From Jiulongibacter sediminis (GTDB taxonomy: Bacteria; Bacteroidota; Bacteroidia; Cytophagales; Spirosomataceae): 64,000 nucleotides of DNA. The notes under the pieces were generated by a model. The model made no database searches and had not been told where the DNA came from. It saw only the letters and a program-made list of their open reading frames with translations. The DNA lies in the NCBI RefSeq assembly GCF_001306455.1, contig NZ_LGTQ01000005.1, forward strand, positions 930,001 through 994,000, in the 5' to 3' direction. Positions within the stretch are counted from its first letter, which is position 1, and each line of letters opens with the position of its first letter. The translations under genes were made by a program, and so were the position numbers. This document shows, piece after piece, positions 18,583 to 29,682 of the stretch.

Positions 18583-21500
18583 TTACTCTGTACAAGTCTT
18601 TATCTCCGCCTTAAAGACTACCGAACTTACGGTTTCAAAACCCGGGTCAAGCGTGATTGAATGACCTGCCCTAAAGTTTACATTTGGTTTTGGACTTACA
18701 GATGTGCTACCCACTTTTTTGTCAGAGGTTATGGTTTGAACAGCCTTCACGGTTTCGGTGCCAGTGTCAATATTATTTGCCACTGCTACAGTATTCTCAA
18801 CCACCGAAATGGTTTTCTGAGCTGAACCACCGCTACTACAATTGACCTGATAGGTTGTGGTTACTGAAGGTACCACCGTTATTGAAGTTCCTGTATTGCT
18901 GGTACTGCTATAACTCCAGGTAGCCGTACCTGTAGTACAACCACTCACCGTAAGCGTTACCGACTCGCCAGGACAAACCAAAGTATCTGATGGGGTGACG
19001 GTAAGATTAGCACCACTTATCACCGGAGATAGCGTCTGAATCTCAGCAAAAGTCATACATCCATCATAGATACGAGCTTCCTCTATTTTGGCATCAAGCC
19101 ATGGTTTACCCGGAAGTCTGCCACCTGGGAATTGATGACGCAACCCGAAGAATATCTCGGTATTGGCACCTGTGTCAAAAGTCTCCATTGTGCCTTTGAT
19201 ATATTCACCGATAAGCACATTATCACGGTACATTCGTACAAAAGCCTGATTAGTGATACCCGCCTGATAAGTGATTACGATTCGAACCATCTGATTTGGA
19301 GTCGTTTCTGAAAACCCAGGTGTCAGGCTTTGCGTTCTTTTATAATAATTACTGGCCAACTGCCATTTGTTTAATCCACCCTCACTAAAGCCAATGCCAT
19401 CAAACCGGTCAACATTCACTTTATCGATGGTTAGGGCCGAACCTCCGATGCTGCTATTATTGAGCTGATCAAGAGAAACCCATGCCACCAAGGTTTTATT
19501 GATCAGACTTGGTCCGGCAAAATTTGACGTGGTTGCATATTGTTGAATCCCGACATCCAACTTGCCATTTGAAACCGTAGCTCCGTTAAGAGTCAGATCA
19601 GGGAAGTTACCCGTTAAATCTGTCAGTTCATTTCCCGGCTCAAAGGTCCAGTGGGCTACCAGGGTAGGATCACAGTCAAGTCCTTCATCAATAATTCCGT
19701 TGCCGTTATTATCAATGCCATCCAGAATTTCCACATTGCTCGGTGCAGGCAAGATGTCAAAGGTTGCTAAAGCAGTCGCTGAAATAGCCGGTGTACAAGC
19801 ATCGGATGAGACAGCGTAAGTCAATGAAACCGGCCCGCTGTAGGTACTGTTTGGCGTAAAAGTATAGGTACCGTTATTGTTATTGACAATGGTTCCATGA
19901 GAGGGATTATCCACTACCATACCTGTGATTTGCATGTTTATGCCATTGATTAAAATGTCATTGGCCAGTAACTCGGCGGAAGAAATTACTACGGAAGTAT
20001 TGAACGGATAGGTACCTAGCGGATTGTCAAAGGCCTGAAGGAACAATTTAGCCTCATTGGTCACCAAAGTTACCTCCACAGTACACTGACTTTGATTTAC
20101 GCCATCTGTTGCAAACACGTCAATGTTATAAGTTCCTGTGCCATTGAAATTGTTTTGACTCAAGCTTAAGACTGGATTTGCAACGCAATTGTCTGTAGCC
20201 GTTACGTTCAAAAGTTCAGCAGTCAAAACGACATTGTCACAGATATCCAATTCTACTTCAGTGGACACCGGACAGTCAAGTACAGGGGCAGTCACGTCAT
20301 TAGCCGCTTCTACCACTATGTTTTTCAATGACGAAGTACACTGTACATAATTGACATCGCGAACATAAACGGAATATGTGCCTGGGGGCAGATTGGCAAA
20401 AACGGCCGTGGTATTACTGAAATCAAGGCTGTCAAGTGAGTAACGGATGTCTGACGTTCCACCTGAACAGGGGCTACATGAGGCAGTTACCGTGATACTA
20501 CCGTCATTTTCACCGGTACAACTTTCAGCGGTCGGAGTTGCTATATCAATATCAACACCACAAGGAGGAATAATAACTTCCAGGTTTGTCGTGGCAGTTG
20601 CTTCACAACCGCTGGCATTCGTGTAAGTGTAGCTAATTACATGCACTCCTTCACCAGCCACAGATGGGTCAAAATCAAAGGTTCCGCCCTGGTCTGTTAC
20701 TCCTGCACCAGAGTAAATACCATTGTTTTGCGTATATGGGGCAGTCGAAACACTTCCTGATGCCGCTCTTGATGGTAATGCTCCGTTATGATCTTCTTTG
20801 CTATTTCCCTGAAGATTTCTTGTTACAGTAACTCCCGGTTGAATATTCTGAGAGAACTGAATGTAGAGCCTTCTGTTGGAAGTCGTGCTTACAATAGAAA
20901 TTATATTCGGTCCGCCGCTGATCGTTGCAGTCGAATTTGCCTGATTATAAGTCAACGGTGGGAAATCAGTGGTATTTCCGCCAGAAACACTCACACTAAA
21001 ATCGGGCGAAGTCTGCCCGCTTACAAAGGAATTGAATCTTACATATCCAGTAGCAGTACCTCCTCCGGCTAGGGTGACGTTATTGATGTTAATATTGTCT
21101 AATGTAGCCCCGCCCGCTGCCGGACTACCGCCGCTAAGACCAGTTTGAATACCATCGTACAATGAAAACTGAGTAGGGTTAAGTGTAAGCGAAACCGTAG
21201 GAAGCGGATTAACCCGTACTAAATTTGTGTCATAAACTGTACATCCACTGCCATCAGTGACTAAAACCAGCCATATTTCACTATCCGCGATATCCGCTGT
21301 TTTGTATGTATTGGAAGAATTATAGAATGAGACAGAATTAATGGTTGTCGGACTACTACCCCCTTTTTGCTGTTTGAAAAATGCGTAACCCAGATTGCTA
21401 CCCATTGGCGTAGCCGTAAACGTGATGGAATCGCCTTCACATACCGGGCCGTTGTTTGTCAAGGAGACCGTCTGCTCAATGAAACTTACCTCAACATCGC

Positions 21501-24500
21501 AGCTGCTTTGGTTGGTACCGTCTGTTGCATAAACTGTTACCGTACTTGTACCCACTCCACTAAAAATGGTTTGACTTAGACTGAAAATTGGATTGGCTAT
21601 ACAGTTATCTGTAGCTGTCACATCCAGCATTTCCGTGGTCAATACCGTTTCACCACAGAAATTAAGAGCAATTTCCTTGGTAGCCGGGCAACTCAAAACA
21701 GGAGCGACATGGTCTATTCCTGGGGCCACTATCACGTCTGTTTGGCTGGAAGTACATCCGGCATCGCCGCTGTCTCTCACTTTGATTGTATAGGTACCAT
21801 CAGGTAAATCACTGAAAACTCCTGTAGTATTGCTTGTCGCAAAGTCATCAATAGAGTATTCAATACTTGTGCAGGTGGTACAGGTCGCCAAAACCGTAAT
21901 GGTACCGTCATCTGCTCCGGGGCAGTTCACATCGGTGGGCGTTGCTGAAGTAACAGCCAGGTCACAGGTCACTGTACCTGAGATATCAAACGTATAGGGA
22001 TTTTCTTCAGCATCATCATTGGCGATACTTACAGTTGCCGTTGCTGTTCCTGCCGATGTCGGATTAAAGGTGATTTCAAAAGTCAGACTTCCCGCAGGTG
22101 AAATACTGGCAGCCGCTGGCTGAGCAGAAACTGAAAAATCTGAAGACCCCGACAAGGTAACAATAGGATTGCCTGATAAGGCCAAATCTGCTGTTCCGTT
22201 GTTTTCAATGGTAAATGTTTTTACCACATTGGCGGCACTTACATCATGAGAACCGAAATCGGTGTCATCCGCAGCGTCTGGCGTATTATCTCCATTGATA
22301 ATTTCAACTGTGTTGCCGAATACATCCATTTCCGGTACACAGAGCGTAATGTCAACCATGAAGCTGTCCACATCATAACAGGCGGTGGTGGCATTGGCCA
22401 CCATGACATACACTTTTTGGTCACTGGTAATCACTAACGAAGCCAGCTGATTTGTAAGGTCTGTGGCACTTGTGGGCTTTTGGCCGTGGAATGTAGTTAT
22501 GGTTTCCGGTACACTGTTGTCATCCGTAATGCTCAAATTACCCAGATCAAAAACATTTGAAGGACAGGTATTGACCTGAGTTGTAATATCTGCAATTGAC
22601 GGCTTCATCTGTACATTGATGGTGATATTGGCTATGGCAGTGAAGTTTGGTGTACAAGCTATGCCGCCATATTCTACCACATAGCCATTAATTCTGTCAG
22701 CCTGGTTTGTATAGCTTAGCAGCGGAAAGTCATTCCATTGCCCACTGGTACGCATGTGCAGGTAGCTCTCATTGTTATTCCAATTGTTTGGCTCCCCACT
22801 TATCCAGTTTTGATAAACTCCTGGAATAGCCACCCCACCGACGTTTCCATCCCAAAATTTGAGACCGTTGCCATTGTCTTCCAACGCTTCCGGACCTGTT
22901 ACCCATCTCCAATCTCCTGAGTTTACACCACCTATTTCCTGACCTCCAAGCCACCCTTCACCTTGTAGTTTACTATAGACAAAACCATTTTCTTCGGCTG
23001 AAGTAATTGTTGCCAGATAACCCGTTTGACCAAAAAGTGTTCTTGCCTCAGCAGCAGCTTTAGCGTCTGTCCAACTAATTCCATCTGCAGCAATAAATTC
23101 ATAATAATGCCCGTTGGGCTCAAAATATAAATCTTCACCAGCCACCTTTGCCAGATAAGTCAAAGCCACATTCCCTATTACCCCATTGGCAGGAGTGAAG
23201 GTGAAGTTGCCGTTTCCATCGTTTGTTAAAGTACCATCGGCCGGGTTTGTCAATGTCACTTCCTGAACTTCCAGTGTTGAACTGTTTGAGGTATTGTCAT
23301 TGGCCAAAAGCGATGCTGCTGTGAAGGTAAAGCTTCCATCTACACAGGCATTGATATTGTCATCTGTCAATGAAATGGTGAAGAAATTTGGGTTTTCTTC
23401 GATGGTTACACTAACCAAACAGGTACTTGTCAAAGAAGCTCCGTCAGTTGCAGTCACAGTTACATCATAAGAGCCTGCTGAGCTGAAAGAATATTGACTT
23501 AAAGTAATGGTTGGTGTGCCACAATTGTCTGTGGCCGTAATTCCAAGGCTATCTGCATTGATGGTTATTTCATTACAGAGGTCTAATGTGAAAGAGGCAG
23601 TGGCCGGGCAACCGACGAGTATCGGAGGAATATTGTCAACACCGGCAGCTACAGTTACGTTGCTTTGGGTAGCAATACAGCCCGCATCTCCGCTGTCCCG
23701 CACCTTTAAAGTATAGATGCCATCTGACAGGCCCGTGAATGAGCCTGTGGTATTTGCTGTAGTGGCGAAATCATCGATGGAATATTCAATGCTTGTGCAA
23801 GTGTTACAGGTTGCCACTACGTTTATTTCACCGTCATTTGCTCCGGGACAGGTTTCGTCGGTTGGAGTTGCCGAGGTAATGGTGATGTCACAGGCCAAAA
23901 CAGCGGAGCCTGATACCGTAAAAGTGTAGGTCGTTTCATCACAATCGTTGTTAGAAATACTTACGATAGCCGAGTGATTACCAGCCGTGGTTGGCGTGTA
24001 TTTTACTACAAAGGTCAGGTCAGAGCCACCACTTAGTATCGCGGATGAAGATGGCTGGGTAAGTATCGTAAACTCACTATCACCGCTAATAGTCACCTGA
24101 TTATTTTGGGATAATTCAAGAGTATCTGTTCCCAGGTTCTGAATGGTGTATGTCATTTCTACAGGCGTTGCTGTATCTGTATTACCAAAGTCCGTAGCAT
24201 CTGTGGTGTTCGGTGTTATATCTCCATTAACTATATCTGTGGAATTTCCCTGAACGTTGATTTCCGGGTATATTACAGTCACCACTTGGGTACAATTGGC
24301 TGTATTTCCAGATGCATCTGTTGAAGTCCAGGTAACTGTTGTAGAACCTAACGGGAATGAAGCAGGGGCATCATTCGTAGTGGTCACGGTTGAAAGGCAA
24401 TTGTCTGTTACCGTAGGGTCAGGAAGTTCTACTTTGGCTTCACATACAGGAACTGGAGCACCAATGGAGCCAACAATAACATTTCTTAAACACCCAATAA

Positions 24501-27500
24501 ACCTTCCTCCACCTGCATCTCCTGAAAAGATATTTTTATTATTTCCATTTACTAAGGCAGGTAGGTTCTCTGTTTGAATCAATACTCCATCCAATTTCAA
24601 TTCGGCAACTCCGTTAGTATAGCTTAACTCGGCAGTGTACCATTGATTTAGATTCAAATCTACATTTGAATACAAAACATTATTATTGTTGTACAATATT
24701 CCGATACGGCCATCTGCTTTACGAATATGAATTCCCAACCATCTGTATGATTGCCCAAAAGTGAGCACTGCTCCACTATTCCTGAAAGAAGGTGCAAATT
24801 GTGATGCATTAAAATCAACCTTGACAGCGACATTATTAAAATCAATACCAGGAACCTGAGCACTCATTTCTTCATATACCTCACCATTGAGGCATAATTG
24901 GCCTCCACTTGGAATGGAAATAGTGCTGCCGGAATAGCTGGTTAGAGTTACTGGAGAATTATTGCCAGTCTGGTCAATTAAATCGTTGGCCAAAGGATAA
25001 TTTGCAATTGCATTAATGCCTAGAGATGTACCTGACTCTACTGTAATATCCACGGGACAAGTAATCACAGGTGAAATCGTATCCAACACAATAACCGTAC
25101 AGTTCACTGCATCCGTATTGCCATTGCCGTCATCGGCCGTAAGGACTAAGGTATTGGCACCAAGATTTGCACAAGTGAAGCTAACCAATGGGTTTGTCTC
25201 GGTAACAGTTCCACAATTATCTGTACTGCTACCATCACCCAGGCTATTTGCGGCCAATGTTGCTGTTCCTACAGCATCCAGATATAAGGTATCTTGAACA
25301 GCTGGACAAACGGCAACAGGTGCTGTGTTGTCAACTCCTGCAGCCACTACCACATTGCTTTGCGTGTCATTGCAGTTGGCATCACCGCTGTCTCTTACTT
25401 TTACTGTGTACGTTCCATCAGCTAAACCTGTGAATGTTCCAGATGTATTGGCTGCTGTAGCAAAGTCATCAATTGAATACTCGATACTAGTACAGGTGGT
25501 ACAGGTAGCCACTACGGTTATCGTTCCATCATTTGCTCCGGGGCAAGTTTCTGCTGTTGGCGTGGCGGAGGTGATGGCTATGTCACAAACAATTATACCA
25601 TTACCCGTAATATCAAAGGTATATGGATTTTCATCTGCATCGTCATTGGCAATGCTCACAGTAGCATTAGCTATACCTGCGGTGCTTGGGTCAAAGGTGA
25701 TTTGGAAAGTTAAATTTCCAGCTGGCGAAATGCTGGTGCTACTTGGTTGAGTCGAAACTGTAAAGGCTCCGGACCCTGAGAGAGCAACGATAGGATTACC
25801 CGAAAGTGCCAAATCAGCCGACCCATTATTTTCAATGGTAAAAGTTTTTACCACCGAGCCGGAGGCTATATCCTGATCGCCGAAATCGGTGTCATCATTT
25901 ACATCAGGAGTAGTATCGCCTTCGGCAATATCCTGCCCGTTTCCTTTTACATTGATTTCAGGGATACCTACCACGGTCATATTTAGTATAACTGAACTTG
26001 AACCTCCGCTATTGGTACCTGTGACGGTGTAGTCAGCCGCAACTGAAGGAGTAGTTGGAGTTCCGCTAATAGTTGCAGTGGAAGGTTCAAATGTTAGTCC
26101 GGACGGTAATGAAATTGAAAGAGCAAAGCCATTGGGGTCAGCAGGTTCTATTTTTCTGATTTTATGATTTAAGCGATCACTCACATAAATGTTCTGATCA
26201 CTATCGATTGCAAGATCCCAAGGAGAATTGAATTGAGCTGTTGAACCGGGACCTTCAGAATACCCACTTGTGCTTCCTGCAATAGTAGTAACCACACCTG
26301 AAGGAGTGATTTTTCGAATTTTACTGTTATTTACATCGACCACATAAATATTTCCAGAGCCATCCACTTCAAGACCAGTCGGAACGTTAAACTTTGCAGA
26401 AGTACCGATACCGTCTGCATAACCATATGAACTTCCAGCTATGGTACTTACGGAACCTGCTGGTGAAATTTTTCGAATTCTGCTAGTACCAAACTCCGCT
26501 ACATAAAGGTTGCCAGAGGCATCAATTGTCAATCCTCGCATATCACTAAACTTTGCAGCCGAACCAACCCCATCTGCATGTCCTTGAATACTTCCGACAA
26601 GTGTACTTACTTCACCAGATGGGCTGATTTTCCTAATTTTATAGTTGCCATTATCTATTACATAAACATTACCCATATTATCTGCAGCAACATCTTGAGG
26701 ACCTGAAAACTGTGCCGCATTTCCTACTCCATCTGCAAATCCCTGCGTGCTTCCAGCCAATGTTGTCACGACACCAAAAGGTGTAATTTTTCTGATTTTA
26801 TGATTTGAAGCATCAGCTACATATACATTTCCGATTGCATCGGTACCTATACCATTTGGATTATAGAATCGAGCTGATGAACCGGTTCCATCAGCGTAAC
26901 CTGCTGAACCACCTGCAAAAGTGGTTCGTATACCATTCGGATCTATTTTATAAATGATGCTTACTCCATTCGCCTTGTAGGTATAATAAACATTATTGTC
27001 GCTATCAGCGGCCACTGCAAACGGGTCGGCGGCTGATCTGAAAGTACTTACTGTAGCTTCAGAAGAGGCCAATACTCCTGGCACAATACCTCCGGTATTA
27101 GAAATTGTAATCGGTGTAATCGGTGTTCCCACCGAAAAGGTAAACGGACTGCCCGTAGAACTTAAAGAAGGAGCAGCGGCCGTAACTGTAACAACAGCCA
27201 CACAATTTGAAGGGTTTCCATTGACGTCTGTAACGGTTACGGTAACATTATTGGTACCAATATCTGCAGAAGTGAAAGCTGTTTTGCTGAGCGTACTGGT
27301 GGCAATGCCACAGGCATCTGAAGAAGAAGCCAAAACATCATTAACGGTCAAAGTTCCATTACCTCCAACATCCAATACCAAAGTAAATGGCTGGCAACTG
27401 ATGGTGGGCGGTGTGTTATCTACCCCAGCTACAACTATCACATTACTTGCCGTAGCATTACATCCAGCATCTCCGCTGTCTCTCACTTTTACGGTATATG

Positions 27501-29592
27501 TACCATCAGCCAATCCTGTGAATGTTCCGGTGGTATTTGCGGCTGTTACAAAATCATCAGTGGAATATTCAATACTTGTGCAAGTGGTACAAGTTGCTAC
27601 AACGCTTATCTGACCGTCATTGCCTCCCGGGCAGGTTTCAGCTGTTGGTGTGGCGGAAGTGATGGCGATGTCGCAAGACGGTATTACCTCTATTTCGTCT
27701 GTAGCAGAATTAATGCATCCATTCGCATTTTCGAATGTATATGTGATAGTATGAGTGCCCAAACCAGCAGTAGCAGGATCAAAAAAGAAAGATCCACCTC
27801 TGTCTGTCAGTCCAGAACCAGAATATACACCAGTGGTGGCATAATATTGGCCAAAAGTAAAACTTCCTGTTGCCACTCTTGAAGGTGCAGTGCCATTAAA
27901 GTCTTCTTTAGCAGTAGGATGTAGATGTCTTGTGCCCAGACTCTGACCTGAAATCATATTGAAGGTTACAGGTAGATATAATCTTCTGTTGGTCGCTGTA
28001 TGAATGATCGTTATAATGTTTGGTCCACCTGTAAGAGTAGCTGTGGCGTTTGTCTGATCGTAGGTGATTGAAGGGAAATTTGTAGTGTTTCCACCAGATA
28101 CACTCACGCTGAAATCAGATGAGGTGGTAGATGAGTTACCTTGAAAAACATCAAAATCTATGTGACCTGTGGCTACTCCACCATCTGCAAAAGAGACATT
28201 ATCAATTAAGATATCATCAGTGGTACTTTGTATTACTCCTGTTGGGCTACCACCTGAAATACCGGTTTGTACCCCGGCGTCCATGTCTATTTGAGATAAA
28301 GTAGAAGAGAATGTCACTGTTGGTAATGCATTAACGGTACCACTCACAGCCACCGTTTGGTCAGTGGCACCAGAAGTGCTGCAAGTTATATTTCCACTTG
28401 GTGTTCCAGTTGCATTTGCTGCCATTCGCACGTAAATCGTGGTGCTGCTTACACTACCACCACTTTGGGTTAGGCTTACTGATGTCCCAAAACCTGTACC
28501 GCTGCTGGTGCTTATTTCAAAGCCGGTGGGTGCGGTTATTGTAACATTGGCTGAGAGATTGGTGCCACTGATGGTGAAACTTTGCTCAGTAGAGGCTGAG
28601 CCTGTACAAGTTGAAAAGGCATTTAATGTTCCTGTTACAACTAAATTTGGCAAGGTTGGGCAACCAGGAGAAAGCCCAGCATCATCAATAGTCCAGCCCT
28701 TGACATTTATTAGGTTAGCCCGAACATCTCCAGCATTGCAATAATTGGTACTGGAAGTAGAGAAATATTTGCCGGTTAAATTTTGAGAATTGAAGGCTGT
28801 TAATAAGGCATCATAATTTGCTACACTTAAAACGGTTAGGTCTATAAACTGACCAAAAGTCACACTAGGATTAAAAGTTAAACTGGCTAAATTTTGGTTA
28901 AAGGACCAACAATTAAAAAACATGGAGTTCATATTGGTCACAGCTGCAGTGTTAAAACTGCTTGGAAGGGCTTTGTTATAATTATTGCAGTCAATAAACA
29001 TGCTTTCCATATTGGTGACCGTAGATGTGTTAAAGCCTTCAGGCAAGGCTTGGTTAAAACTACTACAGTACGCAAACATGTAACTCATATTGGTCACACT
29101 AGCGAGATTAGGTACATCGGTGGCAGTAAGTGCCATGTTCCAACATCCCGAAAATGCATCGGCCATACTAACCCATACCACATCTCCCCATTGCTTTATT
29201 TGAGTGAGACGTCCTGCATCGCCTGAGAAACCCATATTGATTCTTTGAAAATTGGTTGGGCTAATACTTAGATCTATAATGCCATTGGCAGGCAATCCTG
29301 TGATTGACAATGTTGTGCCACTAAAAGTACCTGAGCCTGTGGCACCACTTCCACCGACTTGTTGCCAAGTATAGTTCGCTGATCCCGAAGTTTGTACTCC
29401 AAAGCTTAGACCTGTGCTACTGCTTCCTGATAAGCTTAGGTCCCAACGGGTAATGAATGGATCATTCTGGGCCTGCAGGCTGCCTGCTGTAAAAAAAAAG
29501 TATGATAGAATAAGAATGGTGAATCGCAAAGAACAGATCTTGCTAATTAATGATCGGAATGCGTTCTTTGAAGCAATGCTGGAGGCTGACAT
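18583..29592 (-). CDS. Giant secreted mosaic protein 2 (3669 aa)
   Basis: An N-terminal export signal lies near residues 20-42. Modules in order, with rough positions: DUF285/BspA-like 26-residue repeats (118-265, TNMSYMFAYCSSF pattern); beta-sandwich (310-420); SprB-like repeat (from 637); putative-Ig segments flanking NHL-type propeller repeats (880-1150, five copies of the GxVxxxAGSxxGYADGxGxxAxF pattern); choice-of-anchor D modules near 1210, 1780 and 2420; further SprB-like repeats near 1335, 1900, 2550 and 3010; LamG-like (1530-1710); C-type lectin (2150-2310, GYLATITSAEEN, WLGGQE, GEPNNW); second LamG-like (3310-3520). The C-terminus (SITLDPGFETVSS, ending KTCTE) resembles that of giant protein 1. 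Lectin, LamG and repeat modules point to surface adhesion or carbohydrate binding. No SprF/PorP-like partner is adjacent. It has its own predicted operator-promoter upstream. Confidence 0.87.
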   Translation of the reverse strand: MSASSIASKNAFRSLISKICSLRFTILILSYFFFTAGSLQAQNDPFITRWDLSLSGSSSTGLSFGVQTSGSANYTWQQVGGSGATGSGTFSGTTLSITGLPANGIIDLSISPTNFQRINMGFSGDAGRLTQIKQWGDVVWVSMADAFSGCWNMALTATDVPNLASVTNMSYMFAYCSSFNQALPEGFNTSTVTNMESMFIDCNNYNKALPSSFNTAAVTNMNSMFFNCWSFNQNLASLTFNPSVTFGQFIDLTVLSVANYDALLTAFNSQNLTGKYFSTSSTNYCNAGDVRANLINVKGWTIDDAGLSPGCPTLPNLVVTGTLNAFSTCTGSASTEQSFTISGTNLSANVTITAPTGFEISTSSGTGFGTSVSLTQSGGSVSSTTIYVRMAANATGTPSGNITCSTSGATDQTVAVSGTVNALPTVTFSSTLSQIDMDAGVQTGISGGSPTGVIQSTTDDILIDNVSFADGGVATGHIDFDVFQGNSSTTSSDFSVSVSGGNTTNFPSITYDQTNATATLTGGPNIITIIHTATNRRLYLPVTFNMISGQSLGTRHLHPTAKEDFNGTAPSRVATGSFTFGQYYATTGVYSGSGLTDRGGSFFFDPATAGLGTHTITYTFENANGCINSATDEIEVIPSCDIAITSATPTAETCPGGNDGQISVVATCTTCTSIEYSTDDFVTAANTTGTFTGLADGTYTVKVRDSGDAGCNATASNVIVVAGVDNTPPTISCQPFTLVLDVGGNGTLTVNDVLASSSDACGIATSTLSKTAFTSADIGTNNVTVTVTDVNGNPSNCVAVVTVTAAAPSLSSTGSPFTFSVGTPITPITISNTGGIVPGVLASSEATVSTFRSAADPFAVAADSDNNVYYTYKANGVSIIYKIDPNGIRTTFAGGSAGYADGTGSSARFYNPNGIGTDAIGNVYVADASNHKIRKITPFGVVTTLAGSTQGFADGVGNAAQFSGPQDVAADNMGNVYVIDNGNYKIRKISPSGEVSTLVGSIQGHADGVGSAAKFSDMRGLTIDASGNLYVAEFGTSRIRKISPAGSVSTIAGSSYGYADGIGTSAKFNVPTGLEVDGSGNIYVVDVNNSKIRKITPSGVVTTIAGSTSGYSEGPGSTAQFNSPWDLAIDSDQNIYVSDRLNHKIRKIEPADPNGFALSISLPSGLTFEPSTATISGTPTTPSVAADYTVTGTNSGGSSSVILNMTVVGIPEINVKGNGQDIAEGDTTPDVNDDTDFGDQDIASGSVVKTFTIENNGSADLALSGNPIVALSGSGAFTVSTQPSSTSISPAGNLTFQITFDPSTAGIANATVSIANDDADENPYTFDITGNGIIVCDIAITSATPTAETCPGANDGTITVVATCTTCTSIEYSIDDFATAANTSGTFTGLADGTYTVKVRDSGDANCNDTQSNVVVAAGVDNTAPVAVCPAVQDTLYLDAVGTATLAANSLGDGSSTDNCGTVTETNPLVSFTCANLGANTLVLTADDGNGNTDAVNCTVIVLDTISPVITCPVDITVESGTSLGINAIANYPLANDLIDQTGNNSPVTLTSYSGSTISIPSGGQLCLNGEVYEEMSAQVPGIDFNNVAVKVDFNASQFAPSFRNSGAVLTFGQSYRWLGIHIRKADGRIGILYNNNNVLYSNVDLNLNQWYTAELSYTNGVAELKLDGVLIQTENLPALVNGNNKNIFSGDAGGGRFIGCLRNVIVGSIGAPVPVCEAKVELPDPTVTDNCLSTVTTTNDAPASFPLGSTTVTWTSTDASGNTANCTQVVTVIYPEINVQGNSTDIVNGDITPNTTDATDFGNTDTATPVEMTYTIQNLGTDTLELSQNNQVTISGDSEFTILTQPSSSAILSGGSDLTFVVKYTPTTAGNHSAIVSISNNDCDETTYTFTVSGSAVLACDITITSATPTDETCPGANDGEINVVATCNTCTSIEYSIDDFATTANTTGSFTGLSDGIYTLKVRDSGDAGCIATQSNVTVAAGVDNIPPILVGCPATASFTLDLCNEITINADSLGITATDNCGTPTITLSQYSFSSAGSYDVTVTATDGASLTSTCLVSVTIEENPNFFTISLTDDNINACVDGSFTFTAASLLANDNTSNSSTLEVQEVTLTNPADGTLTNDGNGNFTFTPANGVIGNVALTYLAKVAGEDLYFEPNGHYYEFIAADGISWTDAKAAAEARTLFGQTGYLATITSAEENGFVYSKLQGEGWLGGQEIGGVNSGDWRWVTGPEALEDNGNGLKFWDGNVGGVAIPGVYQNWISGEPNNWNNNESYLHMRTSGQWNDFPLLSYTNQADRINGYVVEYGGIACTPNFTAIANITINVQMKPSIADITTQVNTCPSNVFDLGNLSITDDNSVPETITTFHGQKPTSATDLTNQLASLVITSDQKVYVMVANATTACYDVDSFMVDITLCVPEMDVFGNTVEIINGDNTPDAADDTDFGSHDVSAANVVKTFTIENNGTADLALSGNPIVTLSGSSDFSVSAQPAAASISPAGSLTFEITFNPTSAGTATATVSIANDDAEENPYTFDISGTVTCDLAVTSATPTDVNCPGADDGTITVLATCTTCTSIEYSIDDFATSNTTGVFSDLPDGTYTIKVRDSGDAGCTSSQTDVIVAPGIDHVAPVLSCPATKEIALNFCGETVLTTEMLDVTATDNCIANPIFSLSQTIFSGVGTSTVTVYATDGTNQSSCDVEVSFIEQTVSLTNNGPVCEGDSITFTATPMGSNLGYAFFKQQKGGSSPTTINSVSFYNSSNTYKTADIADSEIWLVLVTDGSGCTVYDTNLVRVNPLPTVSLTLNPTQFSLYDGIQTGLSGGSPAAGGATLDNININNVTLAGGGTATGYVRFNSFVSGQTSPDFSVSVSGGNTTDFPPLTYNQANSTATISGGPNIISIVSTTSNRRLYIQFSQNIQPGVTVTRNLQGNSKEDHNGALPSRAASGSVSTAPYTQNNGIYSGAGVTDQGGTFDFDPSVAGEGVHVISYTYTNASGCEATATTNLEVIIPPCGVDIDIATPTAESCTGENDGSITVTASCSPCSGGTSDIRYSLDSLDFSNTTAVFANLPPGTYSVYVRDVNYVQCTSSLKNIVVEAANDVTAPVLDCPVSTEVELDICDNVVLTAELLNVTATDNCVANPVLSLSQNNFNGTGTYNIDVFATDGVNQSQCTVEVTLVTNEAKLFLQAFDNPLGTYPFNTSVVISSAELLANDILINGINMQITGMVVDNPSHGTIVNNNNGTYTFTPNSTYSGPVSLTYAVSSDACTPAISATALATFDILPAPSNVEILDGIDNNGNGIIDEGLDCDPTLVAHWTFEPGNELTDLTGNFPDLTLNGATVSNGKLDVGIQQYATTSNFAGPSLINKTLVAWVSLDQLNNSSIGGSALTIDKVNVDRFDGIGFSEGGLNKWQLASNYYKRTQSLTPGFSETTPNQMVRIVITYQAGITNQAFVRMYRDNVLIGEYIKGTMETFDTGANTEIFFGLRHQFPGGRLPGKPWLDAKIEEARIYDGCMTFAEIQTLSPVISGANLTVTPSDTLVCPGESVTLTVSGCTTGTATWSYSSTSNTGTSITVVPSVTTTYQVNCSSGGSAQKTISVVENTVAVANNIDTGTETVKAVQTITSDKKVGSTSVSPKPNVNFRAGHSITLDPGFETVSSVVFKAEIKTCTE
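20270..27690 (-). repeat. Internal module repeats of giant gene 2
   Basis: At least five related SprB-like units recur, with starts near 27680, 25590, 23890, 21950 and 20550. Four of them share nearly the same protein line around CPGxNDGxIxVxATC.TCxSIEYSxDDF. Three choice-of-anchor D units (near 25960, 24260 and 22330) precede three of them, so a compound unit has been duplicated. Similarity is visible in the DNA as well, which favours unequal recombination and may trouble short-read assembly here. Confidence 0.8.
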
Positions 29593-29682
29593 AGTCGAAC
29601 TTTTAAGGGTGTTAGTTTAGCGTACTCAAATAACCTGGCCGTGATTTCAGATTTGAAAAGCATCAAAAACTGAATTCACAAC

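Noticed and set aside
20270-27690. Repeats that could be taken for a CRISPR or satellite array
   Set aside because: Units are hundreds of bases long, keep one reading frame and encode recognisable domains.
18583-29592. Many plus-strand frames of 60-205 codons inside giant gene 2 (for example 26996-27613)
   Set aside because: They are antisense shadows of a repetitive, Thr/Ser/Val-rich coding region, show no independent domain, and repeat as the modules repeat.
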